From Motilimonas cestriensis (GTDB lineage Bacteria; Pseudomonadota; Gammaproteobacteria; Enterobacterales; CBDFNC01): a DNA stretch of 64,000 bases. Shown piece by piece: positions 29,232 through 39,160 of the stretch. Both the position numbers and the translations under genes were made by a program. The stretch's first letter is position 1; each line of letters opens with the position of its first letter. The stretch spans positions 62,001-126,000 of the forward strand of contig NZ_JAIMJA010000002.1 of the NCBI RefSeq assembly GCF_021295315.1, written 5' to 3'. A model generated the notes under the pieces. The model was not told where the DNA came from. It worked only from the letters and a program-made list of their open reading frames with translations, and did no database searches.

Positions 29232-29487
29232 ATACCGAAAAAATAAATTTGGTAAACCTTCTTATACCGTTAAGTTATAAAAATGACGTAATTATCCTAA
29301 AAAGATAAGCCTTTTTTAGCTTAAATAGTGGATTGAAGCGGTCATTTTCTCTAGGATGACTAAGAAATGTTGTAAAATAACACCTTTATTGAAAATAACG
29401 ATAAGCCACTGAATCATGATCCAGATCCAGCCTTCTTAGATTGTTATCAGTAAAATATGCAAAAACTTAATAACTCAGGGAATAACT

Positions 29488-31020
29488 ATGCAGATAGGTG
29501 TACCAAAAGAGCTGTTAGAAAATGAAACCCGTGTTGCTGCAACGCCAAAAACGGTTGAGCAACTACTAAAACTCGGTTTTTCAGTTTCTATTGAAGCCAG
29601 TGCTGGCCAAAAAGCCAGCTTTAATGATCAAGATTATGTTGATGCAGGCGCGACACTGGCGACCGATGCCAATGCAATCTGGCAATCAGACGTTATTTTT
29701 AAGGTAAACGCGCCAACTTTTGATGAAATTGATCTCATCAAAGACGGAGCCACTTTGATCAGCTTTATTTGGCCGGCACAGAACGAAGACTTGATGAAGA
29801 AGCTAAGCAGCAAAAACATCAACGTGCTCGCCATGGATGCCGTACCTCGTATATCTCGCGCACAAGCGTTAGACGCATTAAGTTCGATGGCAAACATTGC
29901 TGGTTACCGCGCTGTGATTGAAGCCGCTAACCAGTTTGGTCGTTTCTTTACCGGTCAAATCACGGCTGCAGGTAAAGTGCCACCAGCGAAAGTATTAGTG
30001 GTTGGCGCAGGCGTTGCTGGTCTTGCCGCCATTGGCGCAGCAGGTAGCTTAGGTGCAATCGTGCGCGCAACGGATACGCGTCCTGAAGTAGCTGAGCAAA
30101 TTGAATCAATGGGTGCTGAGTTCCTAAAGCCTGATTATCAAGAAGACGGCTCAAGCACTGATGGTTATGCAAAAGTGATGAGTGAAGGCTACTTAAAAGC
30201 CCAAGCGGAGATGATTGCTGAGCAAGCCAAAGACGTTGACATCATTATTACAACCGCACTTATCCCTGGTCGCCCTGCACCGTTGATCATTACCGAAGAA
30301 ATGGTGATGTCGATGAAAACCGGCAGCGTAATTGTCGATTTAGCGGCGCAAACGGGCGGTAACTGTGCCTTTACTGAAAACGGTAAAGTGGTTGAAGTTA
30401 ACGGCGTTAAAATCGTTGGTTACAGCGATCTACCTGGCCGCTTACCGACACAATCAAGTCAACTATACGGGACTAACCTAGTTAACTTGATGAAGCTGCT
30501 ATGTAAAGAAAAAGACGGCAACATCGATATCGACTTTGAAGACGAAGTGCTACGTGGCACCACAGTCGTTAAAGAAGGCGAAATTAGCTGGCCACCACCA
30601 GCAATCAAAGTAAGCGCAGCACCTGCGCAACCTGCCGCCGCTGAGCCTACCGCCGTAGTGGAAGAAAAGTCGGCGAATCCTTGGATCAAGCCTATTGTTG
30701 CTGGTTTAGGCGCATTAGCGTTTTTCTGGATTGCCGACAGTGTACCAAGTAGCTTCTTATCTCACTTTACTGTGTTTGTACTTGCCTGTGTGGTCGGTTA
30801 TGGCGTGGTGTGGAATGTAAGCCACTCGCTGCATACACCACTGATGAGTGTAACCAACGCAATTTCAGGCATCATCGTAATCGGTGCATTACTGCAAGTC
30901 GGCAGTGAAAATGGCTTTGCCAGTTTCTTAGCCTTCATCGGGGTACTGATTGCAACTATCAACATAGTCGGTGGTTTCACCGTAACTCAGCGCATGCTGA
31001 AAATGTTTACTAAAGACTAG
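29488..31020 (+). CDS. pntA: NAD(P) transhydrogenase subunit alpha
   Basis: Proton-translocating transhydrogenase subunit that binds NAD(H). The N-terminal domain (about 1-380) starts [20 protein letters not shown] and has the dinucleotide motif [33 protein letters not shown] and the mobile loop region ending [18 protein letters not shown]. Four C-terminal membrane helices follow a Pro/Ala-rich linker (about residues 380-400). At 510 residues it equals the E. coli subunit. AGGGAA precedes the ATG. pntB starts 10 bases after the stop; the two form one operon supplying NADPH at the expense of the proton gradient. Confidence 0.97.
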   Translation: MQIGVPKELLENETRVAATPKTVEQLLKLGFSVSIEASAGQKASFNDQDYVDAGATLATDANAIWQSDVIFKVNAPTFDEIDLIKDGATLISFIWPAQNEDLMKKLSSKNINVLAMDAVPRISRAQALDALSSMANIAGYRAVIEAANQFGRFFTGQITAAGKVPPAKVLVVGAGVAGLAAIGAAGSLGAIVRATDTRPEVAEQIESMGAEFLKPDYQEDGSSTDGYAKVMSEGYLKAQAEMIAEQAKDVDIIITTALIPGRPAPLIITEEMVMSMKTGSVIVDLAAQTGGNCAFTENGKVVEVNGVKIVGYSDLPGRLPTQSSQLYGTNLVNLMKLLCKEKDGNIDIDFEDEVLRGTTVVKEGEISWPPPAIKVSAAPAQPAAAEPTAVVEEKSANPWIKPIVAGLGALAFFWIADSVPSSFLSHFTVFVLACVVGYGVVWNVSHSLHTPLMSVTNAISGIIVIGALLQVGSENGFASFLAFIGVLIATINIVGGFTVTQRMLKMFTKD

Positions 31021-31030
31021 GGGATAATCA

Positions 31031-32422
31031 ATGTCAGCAGGAATTATGACGGCCGCTTATATCATAGCCGCTATTTTATTTATCCTCAGCCTGAATGGCT
31101 TGAGTAAACAAGAAACCGCTAAGCGCGGTAACTTGTACGGTATCGTGGGTATGGCTATCGCTATCTTCGCCACCGTATTCAGTGACGGCGTATCCGGCCT
31201 AGCTTGGATCATCCTCGCGATGGTGATTGGTGGCGCGATTGGGGTACATAAAGCGAAGAAAGTTGAAATGACCGAAATGCCTGAACTGATTGCAATATTG
31301 CATTCATTCGTCGGTATGGCTGCGGTATTAATCGGCTTTAACTCGTTTATCGTACCACCAGAAGTGATCCCAGGACCAGATGCCCACGCCGAGCACATGA
31401 TCCACTTGGTGGAAGTGTTCCTAGGTATCTTCATTGGTGCCGTGACGTTCACAGGCTCTATCGTGGCTTACGGTAAGCTAAGTGGTAAGTTCAGCAGCGC
31501 ACCGTTAAACCTACCAGCGAAAAACTGGTTAAACATTGCAGCTCTGGGCAGCAGTGCACTATTGCTAATGATGTTCGTTAACGCTGAAAACGGCAGCATG
31601 TTTGCCCTACTATTAATGACGCTAATTGCTTTTGCTTTTGGTGTGCATTTAGTGGCTTCTATCGGCGGTGCCGATATGCCAGTAGTGGTTTCGATGCTTA
31701 ACTCATACTCAGGATGGGCAGCAGCGGCCACAGGCTTTATGCTTTCAAACGACTTACTGATCATTACCGGTGCATTAGTGGGTTCAAGTGGTGCCATTCT
31801 GTCTTACATCATGTGTAAGGCAATGAACCGCTCATTCATTAGCGTTATTTTAGGCGGTTTTGGCTCAGAAGGCGGCGCCGTTGCATCAGATGCAGAGCAC
31901 GGTGAGCACACGGAAGCAAGCGCTGACGAAGTAGCAGAAATGCTACGTAACAGCCGCAGCGTAGTGATTGTACCAGGTTATGGTATGGCAGTAGCACAAG
32001 CACAATATCCTGTCGCCGACCTAACACGTAAACTGCGTGATAAAGGCGTTAATGTACGTTTTGGTATTCACCCAGTAGCGGGCCGTTTACCAGGCCACAT
32101 GAACGTACTACTCGCTGAAGCGAAAGTGCCTTACGACATTGTATTAGAAATGGACGAAATCAATGATGATTTCGCAGACACTGATACAGTGCTTGTTATT
32201 GGTGCTAACGATACGGTAAACCCTGCAGCAAAAGAGCCTGGCTCACCGATTGCGGGTATGCCTGTACTAGAAGTATGGAATGCTACGAACGTGGTCATTT
32301 TCAAACGTTCAATGGCTTCTGGTTATGCCGGCGTACAAAACCCACTGTTCTTTAAAGAGAACTCTTCAATGCTATTTGGTGACGCTAAAGCCTCAGTAGA
32401 CAACATTCTACACGCGCTTTAA
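31031..32422 (+). CDS. pntB: NAD(P) transhydrogenase subunit beta
   Basis: Membrane and NADP(H)-binding subunit. About nine helices in residues 1-265 are followed by the NADP domain with [35 protein letters not shown] and [28 protein letters not shown]. The length is 463 residues, as expected. The central histidine in the [17 protein letters not shown] segment, part of the proton path in E. coli, is present. Confidence 0.97.
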   Translation: MSAGIMTAAYIIAAILFILSLNGLSKQETAKRGNLYGIVGMAIAIFATVFSDGVSGLAWIILAMVIGGAIGVHKAKKVEMTEMPELIAILHSFVGMAAVLIGFNSFIVPPEVIPGPDAHAEHMIHLVEVFLGIFIGAVTFTGSIVAYGKLSGKFSSAPLNLPAKNWLNIAALGSSALLLMMFVNAENGSMFALLLMTLIAFAFGVHLVASIGGADMPVVVSMLNSYSGWAAAATGFMLSNDLLIITGALVGSSGAILSYIMCKAMNRSFISVILGGFGSEGGAVASDAEHGEHTEASADEVAEMLRNSRSVVIVPGYGMAVAQAQYPVADLTRKLRDKGVNVRFGIHPVAGRLPGHMNVLLAEAKVPYDIVLEMDEINDDFADTDTVLVIGANDTVNPAAKEPGSPIAGMPVLEVWNATNVVIFKRSMASGYAGVQNPLFFKENSSMLFGDAKASVDNILHAL

Positions 32423-32448
32423 CACCAAACCTTTACATTGATTGAACA

Positions 32449-32474
32449 AGCCAGCTCATTGAGCTGGCTTTTTT
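32449..32474 (+). terminator. Terminator after pntAB
   Basis: Perfect 9-bp stem AGCCAGCTC / GAGCTGGCT with a 3-base loop, followed by six T. Confidence 0.9.
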
Positions 32475-32635
32475 GATCGGGTTGCTCCGTCGTTCATTGT
32501 AAATCTAATAGTCTGATACAGAAAAGGAATCGATAAATCAACTGGCGAAATGAGTGCGTAATAAGTGCTTATATGAAGCGCATTAAAATTACTCTTGGAG
32601 AATCCTGTAACGGTGAGTTTTACCAGCTTAGCGGG

Positions 32636-33472
32636 CTACCTTTGTCTCATTGCACTGGGCGACATGCCAAAGTGTTTTTTAAAGCGATTGGAAAAGTTTG
32701 CCACATCGGAATAGCCTAATGCCAAGGCTACTTGACCCACTGCCCAACGCTGGGTAACTAACAAATGCTTAGCGCGCGCCATTTTTAACTGCAATAAATA
32801 CTGTTTCGGACTCATGCCTAAATGCTGTAAACAGAGCCTAAAAAAATGCGGTTCAGAATAATGTAGCTTATCTGCCAATTCGGCCACTGACCAAGGGTGA
32901 TGTAATTGCTGTTCAACTTGGTTAAATAGATGGCGTAACTTTATCTCTAAGCCACTTTGTTGGCCTTGTTTAAATAAGGATTTATGGGTAAGTTGCAGTA
33001 GCATATCAAGGCAGGTAACCGCTAAACCTGACTGATGCCCGCTCAATTTAGCTTCCGAAAAGAACATATTCATGGCGTGGAAAATAGCCTGTGCATGCTC
33101 GCAATAACTCACATCAGGCTCGCCACTGGCTAATCCTTGCCACTGTTCGTTGTTTTCCAAGATAAGCCAAGCCGTCTGCCACTGTGGAGAATTCAGCTGA
33201 AAACCACTAATACTGCCTGCAGGAAGTAAGGTTAAGGTATCTGCTTCTATCATTGTTTTACCCGCAGGGGTTAGCAGGGCTCCTTGGCCTTTGATGCTAT
33301 ATAACAAAACATGGAAATTAGGCCGAGTTCGACGGACAAGGAAATGTTCTTTGGCCAAACTGGTACCACACAATATAATCCCTTGTTCTTGTAGGTATTT
33401 AGCTTCATCTGGGCCAAAAAACACCTCTTGGCAGACATCCGCCGCTTCACAACAATCTTGCCAACTAGCCAT
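32636..33472 (-). CDS. AraC-family transcriptional regulator
   Basis: A 278-residue regulator with an N-terminal cupin-like sensing region (about 25-130: GQGALLTPAGKTMIEADTLTLLPAGS) and a C-terminal AraC DNA-binding domain with two helix-turn-helix units. These are WSVAELADKLHYSEPHFFRLCLQHLGMSPKQYLLQLKMARAKHLL and VALALGYSDVANFSNRFKKHFGMSPSAMR. It is divergent from a MATE transporter 145 bases away, so it may control that pump. The inducer is unknown. Confidence 0.85.
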   Translation of the reverse strand: MASWQDCCEAADVCQEVFFGPDEAKYLQEQGIILCGTSLAKEHFLVRRTRPNFHVLLYSIKGQGALLTPAGKTMIEADTLTLLPAGSISGFQLNSPQWQTAWLILENNEQWQGLASGEPDVSYCEHAQAIFHAMNMFFSEAKLSGHQSGLAVTCLDMLLQLTHKSLFKQGQQSGLEIKLRHLFNQVEQQLHHPWSVAELADKLHYSEPHFFRLCLQHLGMSPKQYLLQLKMARAKHLLVTQRWAVGQVALALGYSDVANFSNRFKKHFGMSPSAMRQR

Positions 33473-33617
33473 AAAAAATAATAATGATAGTTTAGAACAA
33501 CATATTGCGAGTTTACACTATGCTAACATTTAGCAAAAGTCGCTATAGTTACTGGGTCTTATAAATCAACACCTGATCGAATCTTTTCGGTTTCCCGTTG
33601 AACCTTGAGGAAAGTCG

Positions 33618-34991
33618 ATGAAGGCAAAAATAGCCACCGCAACTAATCAAGTATTTTTGCGCAAGCTATGGCAACTGGCACTGCCGGTTTCGTTGCAATC
33701 ATTACTTTTCTCTCTGCTGGGTCTGGTCGACATTTTAATGGTTGGTCAGCTCGGTGAAGCCGAAGTGGCTGCAGTTGGATTGGGAAACCGAGTCTTTTTT
33801 TTCAACCTGTTGATCATTTTTGGTTTATCTGGCGGAGTGAGCGTATTAGCCGCGCAATACTTTGGCAAAGGCGAAGTATCAGGCGTCCGGCGCTGTTTAG
33901 TATTAGCGGTGATCTGTGCTATCGCTATCTCATTACCTTTTGCACTTCTTTATACCTTTGCCCCCACATCTGTTATCACACTAGCCAGTGATACGCCTAG
34001 CCTTGTTCACCTTGGCTCTACTTATTTACAAATTACCGGTGCAACCATTTTACTGACCGCAATTGTGGTGCCGATTGAGGCTTCATTGCGCGCGGTTGGC
34101 GATGCTAAAACACCGACTAACATTGGTATATTAGCCATCGTACTTAACGTCTTTTTAAACTGGGTACTGATTTTTGGTCATTTAGGCTTCCCTGAATTAG
34201 GTGTAGAAGGGAGTGCGTGGGGCACCACTATTTCTCGCTTATTCCAAACGCTTATTTTGATCTTGTACGTGCTAAAAAAACGCCGCATGGTCGTCTTTAC
34301 TTGGATTGATATTCGCCAAGCACTGAGAGTGAAAGAGGCCAAGCGCTTTTCATTAATCGCCATCCCTTTGTTAATTCATGATGGCTTTTGGGCCTTTGGT
34401 GTCTTAATTTATAGCTTTATTTTTGCCCGCATTGGTGTTGATGAGCTTGCCGTAATGAGCATGCTCGCCTCTGTCGAAGGCAGTATTTTTGCTCTATTTA
34501 TCGGTTTTGCAGTGGCCTGTTCGACCATGCTTGGTCATGAACTTGGTGCCAACAAATATGAAGACGCATGGCAGCAATCTTGGGTTTTTATTATTTTTAG
34601 TCCTGTTATCGCCTTGTTTATGACATTGGTTATTTTGCTGTTTAAAGATCAAATTGCCAGCATATTTAGTGGCTTTGAAGGAGATACTCTGGACAGCGCG
34701 ATCCGAGTATTAATCATCATGGCACTGGCTTTAAGCCTAAAAGTTCTCAACATGGTGGGGATCATGGGCGTACTGCGCAGTGGTGGTGATGTAAATTACA
34801 GTATTTTTATCGACTTGTTTTGCATGTGGTGCATTGGTATTCCACTCACATTTGTCGCCGCTACCGTATGGGGCTGGCCACTTTATTTAGTCTATTTATG
34901 TTCACTATCGGAAGAGTTAGTTAAGGCAGTGTTGATGATTTTTCGTGTTCATCGGAAAAAATGGTTAAAAAATTTAGTGGCTGATAGTTAA
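33618..34991 (+). CDS. MATE-family efflux transporter
   Basis: A 457-residue membrane protein with 12 predicted helices of the MATE family, which exports organic cations by Na+ or H+ antiport. Markers are LALPVSLQSLLFSLLGLVDILMVGQLGEAEVAAVGLGNRVFF and the mirrored second half around GANKYEDAWQQS and GVLRSGGDVNYSIFIDL. The substrate is unknown. AGGAAAG lies upstream of the ATG. Its stop overlaps the start of the alkyltransferase-like gene by one base, and a divergent AraC regulator sits upstream. Confidence 0.92.
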   Translation: MKAKIATATNQVFLRKLWQLALPVSLQSLLFSLLGLVDILMVGQLGEAEVAAVGLGNRVFFFNLLIIFGLSGGVSVLAAQYFGKGEVSGVRRCLVLAVICAIAISLPFALLYTFAPTSVITLASDTPSLVHLGSTYLQITGATILLTAIVVPIEASLRAVGDAKTPTNIGILAIVLNVFLNWVLIFGHLGFPELGVEGSAWGTTISRLFQTLILILYVLKKRRMVVFTWIDIRQALRVKEAKRFSLIAIPLLIHDGFWAFGVLIYSFIFARIGVDELAVMSMLASVEGSIFALFIGFAVACSTMLGHELGANKYEDAWQQSWVFIIFSPVIALFMTLVILLFKDQIASIFSGFEGDTLDSAIRVLIIMALALSLKVLNMVGIMGVLRSGGDVNYSIFIDLFCMWCIGIPLTFVAATVWGWPLYLVYLCSLSEELVKAVLMIFRVHRKKWLKNLVADS

Positions 34992-35329
34992 TGTCAGAAC
35001 AAAAATATCAACAAATTTATCAAGTTATTCAACTTATCCCTGAAGGCTCTGTTGCGTTTTATGGGCAAGTGGCAGATTTGGCAGGGCTACCAAAACATGC
35101 TCGCTTGGTCAGTAAAGCGCTAAAAGTTGCCCCCAGTGAGTTGAACTTGCCTTGGCACCGAGTGGTATCGAGCCAAGGCAAAATTGCTATCGCAAAAAAT
35201 ACACCCTTGTACCATGAACAAAAACAACGCTTGTTAGTTGAAGGCGTCGCATTTAAAGGAGAGCGCATTTCTCCAGCTCATTACTGGCAACCCGATTTAT
35301 TCGCCTTACTAACCCAGCTAACGCACTAA
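34991..35329 (+). CDS. Alkyltransferase-like protein (ATL), Trp in place of catalytic Cys
   Basis: A 112-residue protein matching the DNA-binding half of O6-alkylguanine-DNA alkyltransferases. The active-site PCHRV motif reads PWHRV (W55), the hallmark of ATL proteins such as E. coli YbaZ. These bind O6-alkylguanine but cannot remove the group, and are known to channel lesions to nucleotide excision repair. The helix-turn-helix around SVAFYGQVADLAGLPKHARLVSKAL is present. It is translationally coupled to the MATE gene, an unexpected partner. The frame ends 4 bases before the convergent ltaE stop. Confidence 0.9.
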   Translation: MSEQKYQQIYQVIQLIPEGSVAFYGQVADLAGLPKHARLVSKALKVAPSELNLPWHRVVSSQGKIAIAKNTPLYHEQKQRLLVEGVAFKGERISPAHYWQPDLFALLTQLTH

Positions 35330-35332
35330 AAC

Positions 35333-36346
35333 TTACTTTTCCTTAATAAAATCCTTTATGCCAGCTACTAAAGTGTCAATGCTGGTTTTGTCGACATTAA
35401 GATGGGTTACTAAACGCAACACTTTTCCCGGTGAAATTAGAATGCCCTGTGACTTTAAATATTCCGCCAAGGCAAGAAAGTCGACTTGTTTCGACTTAAC
35501 AAATACCATATTCGTTTGTACTAAAGCAGGATTAACATCTAGTTCACTGATATTTTCAAGAGCATCAGCCAGATAGCGTGCATTAAGATGATCGTCAGCT
35601 AAGCGCTCCACATTATGCTCTAAAGCAAAGATTCCCGCTGCGGCCAGCATGCCAGCTTGACGCATGCCACCACCGCAGGTTTTACGCCAACGTTTCGCTT
35701 TGTTAATAAACTTCGAATCACCTAACAGTAATGAGCCAACCGGTGCGCCTAAACCTTTAGATAGGCAAATTGAAGCTGAATCAAAGTACTGGGTAATATT
35801 GCTGATAGGCTCACCAAGCTTCACAGCGGCATTAAATGCACGCGCACCGTCTAAGTGCATACGCAGATTATATTCAAATGCGAGGGCTTGGGTTTGCGCC
35901 ATAAAATCATGACTAAGTACTTTGCCGTTGATGGTATTTTCTAATGAAATCAATTTAGTTTTAACAAAGTGAATATCATCACTTTTTATCGAAGCTCTCA
36001 CCTTAGTCAAATCTAAGCTACCATCGGCTAAGTTTTCGATCGGTTGGGCTTGCACCGACCCCAACACTGCAGCACCGCCGCCCTCATAGATATAGTTATG
36101 AGCTTGTTGACCACAAATATACTCATCGCCTCTTTCACAATGAGACATTAATGCAATTAAGTTAGCTTGAGTGCCTGATGGCGTAAACAAAGCGGCATCA
36201 AACCCTGACATTTCCGCCGCCATTTCTTGTAACTTATTAACACTGGGATCATCTTCATAAACATCATCACCAACAGGTGCACTGAGCATAGCCTGACGCA
36301 TAGCATTACTAGGCTGGGTAACCGTATCACTGCGAAAATCTAACAT
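35333..36346 (-). CDS. ltaE: Low-specificity L-threonine aldolase
   Basis: A PLP enzyme that splits L-threonine and L-allo-threonine to glycine and acetaldehyde. It begins MLDFRSDTVTQPSNAMRQAM. The PLP-binding lysine is in SICLSKGLGAPVGS, with the preceding HLDGARAFNAAV motif carrying the cofactor-contacting Asp. Length is 337 residues, typical. It is a single gene, convergent with the ATL gene and upstream of nothing on its strand except the pilin cluster 73 bases behind. Confidence 0.94.
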   Translation of the reverse strand: MLDFRSDTVTQPSNAMRQAMLSAPVGDDVYEDDPSVNKLQEMAAEMSGFDAALFTPSGTQANLIALMSHCERGDEYICGQQAHNYIYEGGGAAVLGSVQAQPIENLADGSLDLTKVRASIKSDDIHFVKTKLISLENTINGKVLSHDFMAQTQALAFEYNLRMHLDGARAFNAAVKLGEPISNITQYFDSASICLSKGLGAPVGSLLLGDSKFINKAKRWRKTCGGGMRQAGMLAAAGIFALEHNVERLADDHLNARYLADALENISELDVNPALVQTNMVFVKSKQVDFLALAEYLKSQGILISPGKVLRLVTHLNVDKTSIDTLVAGIKDFIKEK

Positions 36347-36418
36347 TAAGAGCCTATAAATAACGGAGAGAAAAAACTATTAAGCAGAAAAATCAGAGGA
36401 AATGCAACAAACGGGGAG

Positions 36419-36859
36419 CTAGTTGCCAGTTAAATCCTTAAAAATATTATCGGATGAAAAGTGGCTCAATGGACTTAAAAAGCCACTTAATTGCACTTCA
36501 TGAGAGGTTTGGTTTATTCCCTGCCAAGCAACTGAAATATCGACTTTCTTAGGGTTGGTTGCGCCATCCAACAGTTTTAGCTCTTCAACTTGCCATTTTA
36601 CTTCATAAGTAAAAATGCCGTAGTGTTGTGGCACTTCACTGCCTGTTGCAATCGCATTAAAATCATCAACGGTCAAAAAGTCTTTGAAATCTTCCATTTT
36701 CGCTTGCGCAAGCTCAAGTGCAACCAAACGCGCTTCCGCTTGGCTGCTTTTAAGGAACAAATGCTTTTGCAATTTAACCGTCGCCACCACCGCCACGCTA
36801 ATAATCAGCACGGAGATTAAGATTTCGACTAAGCTAAAACCTTGCTCTTTGCGTTTCAT
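36419..36859 (-). CDS. pilV: Type IV minor pilin, PilV-like
   Basis: A 146-residue prepilin. The leader MKRKEQG is followed by FSLVEILISVLIISVAVVATVKLQKHLF, with the cleavage site after Gly7 and Glu5 of the mature protein present. PilV-type minor pilins help prime pilus assembly and adhesion. It is the last gene of fimT-pilW-pilX-pilV on the minus strand, 20 bases after pilX. The assignment to PilV rests on position and length more than on motifs. Confidence 0.8.
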   Translation of the reverse strand: MKRKEQGFSLVEILISVLIISVAVVATVKLQKHLFLKSSQAEARLVALELAQAKMEDFKDFLTVDDFNAIATGSEVPQHYGIFTYEVKWQVEELKLLDGATNPKKVDISVAWQGINQTSHEVQLSGFLSPLSHFSSDNIFKDLTGN

Positions 36860-36879
36860 GAAATAACGATTACGTCCGT

Positions 36880-38391
36880 TTACTCGTTAAAATCTCGCCA
36901 GGTACCAGGCACCCAGCCAAAGCGACGCCCACCCGTGGCATTAGTATTCACACTCGATAAGGTGCGCAATACATCTGCGTGATAGTTCACCACGATTGAA
37001 CCAGAACTCAATACTACACCATGGTTTACACCATCAATTACCATGGCACCTGTTACCGTAATTGAACCACGAAACTTGGCATTAATAGCCGCGTTATTCT
37101 GGGTTTCCATATTACTGTTGACAATGTAAACCAAACCATTGATTGACGCTCCGCCGCGAAAATCGGCATTTCCATCAATGATCACGGTAACCCCTTCGGT
37201 TAAGGAGCCCCCGCTATAACCTCCGCCACTGACACCATTAACATAAACAGGGCAATCACCATAAATCCAAACTATCTTTTCACCTTGACCACCAGCAGGC
37301 ACATCACACACACCGAGATCGTTTGGCTGAACAAAAATAATCCCTTCTTCACCATCAGCGGCTCGCTCTGCGACTTCATTTCTTAATATCGCGAAATCAG
37401 CCTCTTCGGTGCCCAAGTACTCTTCTTTAAGGCTATCGGGAAAACGCGGGTCGGATAAAGAGATATCGTCTTTGACAAAGTTCTCCTCTTCTTTAGGGCT
37501 ACCATCACCTTCAGCACTTTCCACAACTTCAGCACTTTCCACAACTTCAGCACTTTCCACAACTTCAGCACTTTCCACAACTTCGGCACTTTCCACAACT
37601 TTAGCGCTATCCTCACTTGCAGGACTATCGGGAAAACCCTTTAAGGTATCATCGCTGTACCAACCCAGCTCATTCTCTAATGTGGCATCACCGGCTTCTA
37701 AGGTATTTTCGAATTTAGAGAGATCGGCAAAACCATCACTACTGTAACTAAACCAGTTACCTGCTAATTGCATGGCTTTATAGCTACTCCAATAAGACAA
37801 CTCTTGATCATCAAAAGCAGTAGGGTTACTTGCCACCTGCACTGAACCTTCTAGCAATGTTTGGGTGTTGGTTGTTATCGGCGCAATAGGAATATTGTTT
37901 CCGCCGTTGTTAACGTTTCCTGAAAAATAAAATTCTCGACTGACAACTGCTTGCGCTTGACCATCTCGGGAGCGTCCGGTACTCACAACTTGCAGTAATT
38001 TAGGATTAGTAGGGCTTTGCTTAACCACCACTTCAACTTGGTTAGAAGCAAAAAACTCAATGAATTGTTGCGTTCCGCTATCCGTGCTCGAACCAATATT
38101 AAGCTTTAGCGGTTCATCACTGGTTTTATTTAAAAACGACATTGCTGCAGGCTGCTCTTTGCTGCCAACCTTGACCTTGCCAAATGCCAACCAAGTACCA
38201 GCATAATCTAGCCCTAGTTCGGCATTAGCATAAGCTTCTTTATAGCGATAATCATTACCCGAGGCTCGAATTTCGAACAGCTTGTTTTTAGCCGTGTAAA
38301 AGGTAAATGCGGTAGCACTTAACATGAGTAGGATAGTGACTAATAAGGTCGCCATCCCCTCCTGCTTACCTGAGGGTGACAGTTTGATCAT
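36880..38391 (-). CDS. Enlarged PilX-like pilin-associated protein with acidic repeat
   Basis: A 503-residue protein, far longer than usual PilX proteins. The N-terminus (GMATLLVTILLMLSATAFTFYTAK) is the PilX_N type: hydrophobic helix without the classic GF cleavage sequence. A middle region is Ser/Asp/Glu-rich and contains five VVESAE repeats (about residues 263-293). The C-terminal third is Gly/Ile/Val-rich with periodic short strands (for example TVIIDGNADFRGGASINGLVYIVNSN), suggesting a beta-helix or polymer-forming fold. It sits where pilX normally lies; no pilY1 follows. Function beyond pilus association is not known to me. Confidence 0.7.
   Translation of the reverse strand: MIKLSPSGKQEGMATLLVTILLMLSATAFTFYTAKNKLFEIRASGNDYRYKEAYANAELGLDYAGTWLAFGKVKVGSKEQPAAMSFLNKTSDEPLKLNIGSSTDSGTQQFIEFFASNQVEVVVKQSPTNPKLLQVVSTGRSRDGQAQAVVSREFYFSGNVNNGGNNIPIAPITTNTQTLLEGSVQVASNPTAFDDQELSYWSSYKAMQLAGNWFSYSSDGFADLSKFENTLEAGDATLENELGWYSDDTLKGFPDSPASEDSAKVVESAEVVESAEVVESAEVVESAEVVESAEGDGSPKEEENFVKDDISLSDPRFPDSLKEEYLGTEEADFAILRNEVAERAADGEEGIIFVQPNDLGVCDVPAGGQGEKIVWIYGDCPVYVNGVSGGGYSGGSLTEGVTVIIDGNADFRGGASINGLVYIVNSNMETQNNAAINAKFRGSITVTGAMVIDGVNHGVVLSSGSIVVNYHADVLRTLSSVNTNATGGRRFGWVPGTWRDFNE
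37514..37603. repeat. 18-bp tandem repeat, five copies, inside the pilX-like gene
   Basis: Unit GCACTTTCCACAACTTCA on the plus strand, repeated five times in frame. The first three are identical; the fourth ends CTTCG and the fifth ACTTTA. On the coding strand each unit encodes VVESAE. This is a minisatellite able to change length by slippage without breaking the frame. Confidence 0.95.
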
Positions 38392-38477
38392 ACAGCTCCC
38401 GTTGTACTTCTCAATGAGCTTTCATTTATGGATTTACTCTGAGTTTCTCTTTGGAAACCCTTTATTTGAGTAAACCT

Positions 38478-39146
38478 TCAGTAACCTTGATTGCGCACTA
38501 GCACTGTTTTATCCAGTTCTATCGATTTTTTACGATCGCTTTGCAGTGACGCTTTCAGGTTGATGGTCACGGTACTCATCAGTGTATTTAGGCCCTCTGA
38601 TGGTACGGTGCCAATTTCGCCTTTGGCATTAATCTTGGTTAAATTAAAGACAAGTTTGTCGATATAGATGGCATCGTTCGTTAATTGCGTCCAATGACTT
38701 GCAGCACCACAAGGGGAGAAGCCGGAACGAATATAAACACTGCCCTGTTGTAATTTATAACCTATATATTCTTGAGGTGTAACCTCAGGGTTAACACTAT
38801 CCATATCATACGCAAACGTAATACAGGATTTGTCGGGTGAAACCGATAACGCCGCTGACGCGCCGTTGTATAAGTTGCTGCTAAAGTCACTACTCAATGC
38901 ACTGGATGTCGCCCCACTCCAATAGCCCGCACGACGGATATCACGCGACATTAGCTCAATTAAGTTTTTCATTTCCAAGTTGAGCTTGCCTTGGTTAATA
39001 ATTTTATTGTTGTTAACAATACTGCTGGTATAAAGAGAAGTCATCATACCAACCACCGCCAACCCCAATACCATAGAGATCATCAATTCAACGAGGGAAA
39101 AACCTCGTTGTTTTGATTTATTGGGTAGCAAAGATAACAAACTCAA
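38478..39146 (-). CDS. pilW: Type IV minor pilin PilW
   Basis: A prepilin with the cleavage site KQRG/FSLVELMISMVLGLAVVGMMTSLYT and a PilW-like body (MKNLIELMSRDIRRAGYW). No ATG is available near the N-terminus. The frame opens at a TTG (39170) without a ribosome-binding site, while the TTG at 39146 follows GGGAG 7 bases upstream; I prefer the latter. The leader is then about 17 residues. With fimT it forms an overlapping or near-overlapping pair. Confidence 0.82.
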   Translation of the reverse strand: MSLLSLLPNKSKQRGFSLVELMISMVLGLAVVGMMTSLYTSSIVNNNKIINQGKLNLEMKNLIELMSRDIRRAGYWSGATSSALSSDFSSNLYNGASAALSVSPDKSCITFAYDMDSVNPEVTPQEYIGYKLQQGSVYIRSGFSPCGAASHWTQLTNDAIYIDKLVFNLTKINAKGEIGTVPSEGLNTLMSTVTINLKASLQSDRKKSIELDKTVLVRNQGY

Positions 39147-39160
39147 GCTACGACTCCCAC

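Noticed and set aside
37514-37603. CRISPR-like repeat array
   Set aside because: The units are contiguous with no spacers and lie in frame inside a coding gene.
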